Program-made: the position numbers and the translations under genes
Shown here: positions 59,571-64,000 of the stretch, in pieces
Position numbering within the stretch: position 1 is the stretch's first letter
Layout of the letters: the number at the start of each line of letters is the position of its first letter
Notes under the pieces: generated by a model
The model's database searches: none
Told to the model about the DNA's origin: nothing
The model's input: only the letters and a program-made list of their open reading frames with translations
DNA from: an uncultured Clostridia bacterium
GTDB taxonomy: Bacteria > Bacillota > Clostridia > Christensenellales > Aristaeellaceae
Length of the DNA stretch: 64,000 bases
Reading direction: 5' to 3'
Assembly (NCBI GenBank): GCA_934630705.1
Contig: CAKTWP010000004.1
Span: forward strand, 111,064-175,063

Positions 59571-60557
59571 ATGAATCATCAAAAGCGGTACATCCTGCTG
59601 GCCACCGGCGGCACCATTGCCAGCGTGGCGGGCGAAAACGGGCTGCATCCCGGCATCAGCGCCCGGGAGCTTTTGCGGCGCATCGGCGTGCCGGCGGATG
59701 TGCAGCTGGAAGGGCGGGATGTGTTCGCCCTGGATTCCAGCAATGTGCAGCCCGAGGAATGGCAGTTGCTGGCCCGGGCGGTTCGGCAGGCGCTTCAGGA
59801 AGCTGACGGTGTGCTGGTCACCCATGGCACCGACACCCTGGCCTATACCGCCGCCGCGCTTTCTTTTATGCTGCTGGACGTAAATAAGCCCGTGGTGCTC
59901 ACCGGCTCCCAGCTGCCTCTGGGCCATCCCCTGTCCGATGCGCCGGCCAACTTTATGGAAGCGCTGGCCGTGCTGCGGCAGGCGGAGCGCGGAGTATATC
60001 TGGTGTTTCATCATCAGGTGATTTTAGGCACCCGGGCCGTGAAAATGCGTACCACAGCCTTTGATGCGTTCCACAGCGTCAACGCGGCCAATTTCGGCTG
60101 GATTGACGCGGAGGGGGTGCATCTGTCCGCGCCCATGCCGCCCCCGCCGCTGCCGCCCCTGAGCGACAAAATGGATTCCCGGGTGTTTCTGCTCAAGCTC
60201 ATCCCCGGCACCTCCCCGGACGTGCTGGACTGGCTGGTCAGCGCCGGGTATCGGGGGCTGGTGATCGAAGCGTTCGGGCTGGGTGGCGTGCATTATATCC
60301 GGCGGAATCTGGTAGACAAGCTCCACGAAATTTCGCAAAAAGGGGTCATCACCCTGGTGACCACCCAATGCATGTATGAAATGGCGAACTTTTCTTTATA
60401 TGAAGTGGGACGGAACGTACTGTCCTCCCGGGTGTTTTCCGGTCGGGACATGACCACGGAAGCGGCGGTTTGCAAGCTGATGTGGGTGCTGGGCGACCCG
60501 GACAGCCGTCTTCCCCTGCTCCAGCGCAGCCTCTGCGGCGAAATCACCGAGGGATAA
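59571..60557 (+). CDS. ansA: L-asparaginase, type I-like
   Basis: The 328-residue protein carries both catalytic threonine motifs: ATGGTIASVAG (about 11-21) and VTHGTDTLAYTA (about 83-94), with a lysine-bearing VKMRTT near 156. It hydrolyses asparagine to aspartate and ammonia. It lacks a signal peptide, so it is cytoplasmic, as in type I. AAGGAGG lies about 10 nt before the ATG at 59571. The in-frame extension to 59454 is not coding. A palindromic repeat follows. Confidence 0.94.
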   Translation: MNHQKRYILLATGGTIASVAGENGLHPGISARELLRRIGVPADVQLEGRDVFALDSSNVQPEEWQLLARAVRQALQEADGVLVTHGTDTLAYTAAALSFMLLDVNKPVVLTGSQLPLGHPLSDAPANFMEALAVLRQAERGVYLVFHHQVILGTRAVKMRTTAFDAFHSVNAANFGWIDAEGVHLSAPMPPPPLPPLSDKMDSRVFLLKLIPGTSPDVLDWLVSAGYRGLVIEAFGLGGVHYIRRNLVDKLHEISQKGVITLVTTQCMYEMANFSLYEVGRNVLSSRVFSGRDMTTEAAVCKLMWVLGDPDSRLPLLQRSLCGEITEG

Positions 60558-60579
60558 ATAGGGATAAATATTGATGGAT

Positions 60580-60829
60580 GGAAACCATTCTGTTGTAGCC
60601 AGAGAATGGTTTTCCTCCGCTCTCCCCCTTTTCAAGAAAGCCATTCGGATGAATATTTTCCTCATACTTATATCAGCAATGCGCCCCAGAGGGAAGAAGA
60701 CGAAAGGACGTTCTTCTTTGCTCTGGGGCGCACTGTTATTCGAGGGATACCCGCTTTATCCCCTACGGTTTTCTTGGAGGGAGCGCGAAGGGAACGTTCT
60801 TTGGCCTCCAAAGAACAGTCCCCTCGCAT
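60580..60829 (+). repeat. modular palindromic intergenic repeat, copy B
   Basis: Fills the gap after the asparaginase gene. Hairpins: 60580-60615 (GGAAACCATTCT/AGAATGGTTTTCC); 60680-60732 (perfect 12-bp TGCGCCCCAGAG, inner GAAGAA/TTCTTC), whose left flank ATCAGCAATGCGCCCCAGA is identical to copy A over 19 bp; and about 60790-60825 (GTTCTTTGG/CCAAAGAAC). A TACGGTTTTCTTGGAGGG link matches copy C. Confidence 0.75.
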
Positions 60830-60837
60830 AGCGCCCC

Positions 60838-61587
60838 TTACTCCTTCGGGTGCTGCTCCAGATATTGCTCCACCCGGTTCAGCTCTTCCATCGTATTCAC
60901 GCCCCAATACTCGGGGGTGTCGGGGGTGACCACAGCGTGCTGCCGCAGCCCCATCTCGTGAAGCACCTTCACCACGCCCGTCAGATAATACTCCCGCTTG
61001 GGGTTATCGTTTTTCACCCGGTGCAGCGCATCCCACATCACGTCGCCCTGCATCACCTGAATGCCCACGTTCACTTCGTCAATCAGCAGCTGCTGGGGGG
61101 TGCAGGCGCTCTGCTCCACGATGTCCACCAGCTCGCCCGCTTCATCCCGGATCAGGCGGCCAAAGGCCGGAGGCGGATCAATCCGCGCGGCCAGCAGTGT
61201 GTTCTTGGCCTGATGCTTCAGATGCTCCTCCACCATCCGCAGATACGTGCTCCGGGACAAAAGCGGCATATCGCAATACAGGCACAGCACCGGCCCGTCA
61301 AAGCCCCGGTTGGCTTCTTCCGCGCAAAGCATGGCGTGCGCCGTGCCCTTCTGCTCGTGCTGCCAGACGTAATGGTATTTGTCGCCCAGATAAGCCTGAA
61401 TCTTTTCGCCCATCACGCCGATCACGATGGTGATATCCTCCGGCCGGACAAAATCAATGCCGCTGAGCACATGATCGATCAGCGCCTTTCCGCCCACCCG
61501 GCGCAGCGCCTTGGGGATTTCATCCTTCTCGCATTGCAGCCGGGAGCCCTTGCCCGCCGCCAGAATAATCGCCTTTGTGCGTTCCAT
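60838..61587 (-). CDS. nucleotidyltransferase, GlmU N-terminal-like
   Basis: The 249-residue protein is a NTP-transferase fold: ILAAGKGSRL (8-17) with the phosphate loop, LCLYCDMPLL (near 100) with the metal Asp, and NVGIQVMQGD near 175. The catalytic half resembles GlmU and other UDP-sugar pyrophosphorylases, but the acetyltransferase half is absent, so another nucleotide sugar or a cofactor is possible. GGGGAGG lies 8 nt before the ATG. The rhomboid-like gene precedes it by 18 bp on the same strand. Confidence 0.85.
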   Translation of the reverse strand: MERTKAIILAAGKGSRLQCEKDEIPKALRRVGGKALIDHVLSGIDFVRPEDITIVIGVMGEKIQAYLGDKYHYVWQHEQKGTAHAMLCAEEANRGFDGPVLCLYCDMPLLSRSTYLRMVEEHLKHQAKNTLLAARIDPPPAFGRLIRDEAGELVDIVEQSACTPQQLLIDEVNVGIQVMQGDVMWDALHRVKNDNPKREYYLTGVVKVLHEMGLRQHAVVTPDTPEYWGVNTMEELNRVEQYLEQHPKE

Positions 61588-61605
61588 TTGCGCTTCCTCC
61601 CCGGT

Positions 61606-62247
61606 TTATTTCTTTTTCATTTCCAGCCAGCGCCGCAGCCGCCGGCAGTCCATTTTCACCTGTAAATACGCCGATCTGCCAAAGAACAGGAAGTAAGGCA
61701 GCAGCGACAGCACCAGCGAAAGCCGCATGGCCCAGCTGCCCAGAATAAACTGATAGATCAGCAGCGCCGCGTCCAGCACACCAATCCAGCGCACCTTCAC
61801 CGGCACCACGAAAAACAGCATGAACTCAAAGTCAGGATACAGGGTGGCAAACGCCAGCAGCAGCGACAGGTTCAGGTATTCATTGGTGGCGTATCCGGCA
61901 ATGAAGCCGGCCAGGATGTTGCCCAGAATGCCCACAGCATAGTAAATGTTAAACCGTGCGCTGCCCCAGCGGTTTTCCAGCGCCGTGCCCAGAAAATAGT
62001 AAAAATACAGGCTGAACAGAATCCAGATGGGGCTGCTGCCTGGCGGCAGGAAAATAAACGTGATCACCCGCCAGATTTCGCCCTGCAAAATCCGCGCCCG
62101 GTTGAAATACAGCAGTGCCGAGGCGTTGCCCAGCATGGGCAGATAATCCAGCACAAACACGCCCAGCATGGCCACACACAGATACTTCATCAGCTGCGGA
62201 ATATAATGCCGGCCCATTTTCCGCTCCAGTTTGTTAATCCAATCCAT
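61606..62247 (-). CDS. rhomboid-like membrane protein, probably without protease activity
   Basis: The 213-residue protein has about six membrane helices. The L1-loop-type segment and ALENRWGSARFNIYYAVGILGNILAGF are typical of rhomboid proteins, but the GxSG catalytic motif is replaced (GYATNEYLN) and no matching active-site histidine is visible later. A pseudoprotease or derlin-like role is likely. CAGGAG precedes the ATG. It has an exact consensus promoter, and the nucleotidyltransferase follows in the same unit. Confidence 0.8.
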   Translation of the reverse strand: MDWINKLERKMGRHYIPQLMKYLCVAMLGVFVLDYLPMLGNASALLYFNRARILQGEIWRVITFIFLPPGSSPIWILFSLYFYYFLGTALENRWGSARFNIYYAVGILGNILAGFIAGYATNEYLNLSLLLAFATLYPDFEFMLFFVVPVKVRWIGVLDAALLIYQFILGSWAMRLSLVLSLLPYFLFFGRSAYLQVKMDCRRLRRWLEMKKK

Positions 62248-62288
62248 TGCTTTTTCTCCTGACGGTTGTTAACTTATTATTGACTATC

Positions 62289-62317
62289 ATTATATATTCT
62301 CCTCCTTTTTCTGTCAA
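62289..62317 (-). promoter_or_regulatory. promoter of rhomboid-nucleotidyltransferase unit
   Basis: Exact TTGACA (62317-62312), 17-bp spacer, exact TATAAT (62294-62289). Confidence 0.88.
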
Positions 62318-62318
62318 G

Positions 62319-62338
62319 GCATTCACAATTGTGAATGC
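62319..62338. promoter_or_regulatory. 20-bp perfect palindrome, candidate operator
   Basis: GCATTCACAATTGTGAATGC is a perfect palindrome between divergent transcription units, 1 bp from the -35 of the rhomboid promoter and about 58 bp upstream of a TATAAT (62397-62402) serving kduI. Confidence 0.7.
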
Positions 62339-62438
62339 TTCACAGAAAAGCCGGAGAAAAATCCAAAAAGGCATAGCATTCCCGGGCGGATTCTGCTATA
62401 ATAAGGCTGGAATGATTTTTCATCAGGAGGAAGCCCAA

Positions 62439-63281
62439 ATGGATATTCGTTATTCCTGCAACCAGCGCGATTTCAAGCGCTACACCACCGAAGAGACCCG
62501 CAAGGAATTTCTGATTGAGAAGCTGTTTGAGGCGGATCAGGTCATCGCCGTATACAGCCATGTGGATCGGATGGTCACCCTGGGCGTGATGCCCGTTTCC
62601 GAAAAGGTGCCGCTGGACAAGGGCATTGATATCTGGAAAAATTTCGGCACCCAGTATTTCCTGGAACGCCGGGAGATCGGCATGTTCAACGTAGGCGGCG
62701 AAGGCACCGTGACGGTGGACGGCACGGTATACGAGCTGGGCTACAAGGACTGCCTGTATATCACCCGGGGAGCCAAGGAAGTGTTTTTTTCCTCCAAGGA
62801 CGCCAAACAGCCCGCCAAGTTCTATTGCGTGTCCGCGCCCGCCCATTGCAGCTATGAAACCCGGCTGATCAAAATTGCCGATGCGGCCAAGAAGCCCCTG
62901 GGCGCACTGGAAACCAGCAACAAGCGCGTGATCAATCAGTTCATTCATCCCGATGTGCTCAAGACCTGCCAGCTCTCCATGGGCATGACGGTGCTGGAGC
63001 CCGGCTCTGTATGGAACACCATGCCTGCCCATACCCATGAGCGCCGCATGGAGGTTTACTTCTACTTTGAAGTGCCGGAAAACAACGTGGTGTTCCATAT
63101 GATGGGCGAAGGCAATGAGACCCGTCATATCGTGATGCAGTCCGAGCAGGCAGTCATCAGCCCCTCCTGGAGCATTCATGCCGGCGCCGGCACCAGCAAT
63201 TACACCTTCATTTGGGCGATGGGCGGCGAAAACCAGGCCTTCGACGACATGGACGTGATCCCCACCACGGAGCTCAGGTAA
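62439..63281 (+). CDS. kduI: 5-dehydro-4-deoxy-D-glucuronate isomerase
   Basis: KduI converts 5-keto-4-deoxyuronate to 3-deoxy-D-glycero-2,5-hexodiulosonate in pectin and glycosaminoglycan breakdown. The 280-residue cupin has the zinc site HTHERRMEVYFYFEV (about 196-210) with its His pair and Glu, and the family N-terminus MDIRYSCNQRDFKRYTTEE. AGGAGG lies 8 nt before the ATG. kduD follows after a repeat element of about 200 bp. A weak promoter (TAGCAT-18-TATAAT, 62373-62402) and the palindrome lie upstream. Confidence 0.95.
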   Translation: MDIRYSCNQRDFKRYTTEETRKEFLIEKLFEADQVIAVYSHVDRMVTLGVMPVSEKVPLDKGIDIWKNFGTQYFLERREIGMFNVGGEGTVTVDGTVYELGYKDCLYITRGAKEVFFSSKDAKQPAKFYCVSAPAHCSYETRLIKIADAAKKPLGALETSNKRVINQFIHPDVLKTCQLSMGMTVLEPGSVWNTMPAHTHERRMEVYFYFEVPENNVVFHMMGEGNETRHIVMQSEQAVISPSWSIHAGAGTSNYTFIWAMGGENQAFDDMDVIPTTELR

Positions 63282-63290
63282 AGGAACGAG

Positions 63291-63482
63291 GCTTGTGGGG
63301 AAACCGTTCTTTGGAGGTCGGAGAACAGTTTCCCCCACAACCCTTCCAAGAAAGCCACCCGCATTATCGGCGGCTCTTTCACAAGCGCATATTGCCGAAA
63401 TGAACTATTGATAATTGGGTTCCTGTCTGTTTTCGAGCAGGGACTGGGGGAACCGCTTTGTGCATCAAACGCGGTTTTCCCC
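63291..63482 (-). repeat. modular palindromic intergenic repeat, copy C
   Basis: Lies between kduI and kduD. Hairpins: 63293-63340 (TTGTGGGG, inner GTTCT/AGAAC) and 63446-63482 (GGGGAACCGC/GCGGTTTTCCCC). The minus-strand stretch from about 63354 to 63305 (GGCTTTCTTGGAAGGG, then CCTCCAAAGAAC) matches copy B, and the second hairpin matches copy A, so the element is inverted relative to A and B. Confidence 0.7.
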
Positions 63483-63497
63483 GAGAAAGGAGAAAAA

Positions 63498-64000
63498 ATG
63501 AACATTAATGCATTCTCTCTGGAAGGCAAGATTGCCTGGATTACCGGTGCGTCCTACGGCATTGGCTTTGCCATCGCGGAAGCGTATGCGGCCTGCGGGG
63601 CCACCATCGTGTTCAACGACATCAATCAGGAGCTGGTGGACAAGGGCCTGAAGGCGTATGCGGAAAAGGGCATCAAGGCGCATGGCTATGTGTGCGATGT
63701 GACCAACGAAGACGCGGTGCAGGCGCTGGTGAAGCAGATTGAAAAGGAAGTCGGCGTGATCGACATTCTGGTGAACAACGCGGGCATCATCCGCCGCATC
63801 CCCATGATCGAAATGAGCGCGGCCGAGTTCCGCAAGGTGGTGGATGTGGACCTGAACGCGCCCTTCATCTGCTCCAAAGCCGTGATTCCCTCCATGATTG
63901 AAAAGGGACATGGCAAGATCATCAACATCTGCTCCATGATGAGCGAGCTGGGCCGGGAAACCGTCAGCGCTTACGCGGCGGCCAAGGGCGGCCTGAAGAT
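63498..64000 (+). CDS. kduD: SDR oxidoreductase, KduD/gluconate 5-dehydrogenase-like (3' end outside window)
   Basis: The first 167 residues are present. The SDR cofactor loop TGASYGIG (17-24), NNAG (about 94-97) and the YAAAK active-site segment (about 161-165) are visible, with a catalytic serine in NICSMMSE. The start MNINAFSLEGKIAWITGASYG matches KduD, which reduces 2,5-diketo-3-deoxygluconate to KDG. AAAGGAG lies about 6 nt before the ATG. The position behind kduI supports KduD; gluconate 5-dehydrogenase is the close alternative. Confidence 0.88.
   Translation, partial: MNINAFSLEGKIAWITGASYGIGFAIAEAYAACGATIVFNDINQELVDKGLKAYAEKGIKAHGYVCDVTNEDAVQALVKQIEKEVGVIDILVNNAGIIRRIPMIEMSAAEFRKVVDVDLNAPFICSKAVIPSMIEKGHGKIINICSMMSELGRETVSAYAAAKGGLK

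Overview
The window looks like one contiguous piece of chromosome from an anaerobic, GC-rich (estimated mid to upper 50s percent) member of the Clostridia, probably an uncultured gut or rumen lineage. The evidence is the dgt-dnaG-rpoD-trmK-Nif3 gene order, the Gram-positive type LexA box (GAAC-N4-GTTC), the YolD partner of a Y-family polymerase, rubrerythrin and anaerobic NrdG, an LPXTG-like Cna-B surface protein, and strong TTGACA-17-TATAAT promoters. I see no phage, integrase, insertion sequence, plasmid or CRISPR signal, so this is core genome with accessory carbohydrate and surface genes.

Layout. 1-1415: end of a ROK kinase gene and a SIS isomerase. 1594-1932: RNase P RNA (minus strand). 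1975-9410: a long minus-strand information-processing block, dgt > dnaG > rpoD > trmK > Nif3-like > zinc-ribbon protein, then rsgA behind a structured leader. 9554-11815: rubrerythrin, a secreted C39-like protease and YebC (minus). 12052-19638: SpoIID/SH3 wall protein, TrmN6-like and RlmL-like methyltransferases, DeoR regulator, organophosphate-type MFS carrier (plus), with FucU on minus. 19841-22087: Vat-like acetyltransferase, a TetR-DUF998 pair and tRNA-Pro. 22245-26340: a sugar isomerase, then a LexA-controlled Y-polymerase/YolD pair followed by a Cys-rich protein. 26437-31362: MATE pump, thymidine kinase, two small plus-strand genes, and the infC-rpmI-rplT operon with its attenuator leader. 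31450-39824: ECF sigma/anti-sigma pair, GH109-like gene, acetate kinase, L10 leader with rplJ-rplL, flavoprotein, hypotheticals. 39336-42567: lysine/diaminopimelate operon asd-dapA-dapB(-GNAT). 42628-49224: acyltransferase/zinc-ribbon membrane pair, MBL hydrolase and GH38 alpha-mannosidase. 49417-54716: small membrane protein, coaX-panT pair, large Cna-B surface protein. 55102-62247: nrdG, anchored protein, lysS-greA, GDPD, asparaginase, nucleotidyltransferase, rhomboid-like protein. 62439-64000: kduI and the start of kduD for uronate catabolism.

How the parts fit. Carbohydrate genes (ROK/SIS, FucU, GH109-like, GH38, KduI/KduD, several sugar isomerases or oxidoreductases) suggest a host- or plant-glycan degrader, and acetate kinase points to acetogenic fermentation. 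Many regulatory signals are readable: seven exact TTGACA-17-TATAAT promoters, two ribosomal-protein leaders with attenuators (L20-type at infC, L10-type at rplJ), a candidate attenuator at rsgA, a LexA box, a TetR palindrome, and an unassigned 20-bp perfect palindrome at kduI.

The most unusual features are a modular palindromic intergenic repeat present in three copies (34348-34583, 60580-60829, 63291-63482), the non-AUG (AUA or AUC) start of infC, the structured rsgA leader, and the Cys-rich protein behind the SOS polymerase genes. Nothing in the window is a clear multi-gene system of a wholly unknown kind; the repeat family and the rsgA leader are the best novelty candidates. Where I give residue positions they were counted by hand and may be off by a few.
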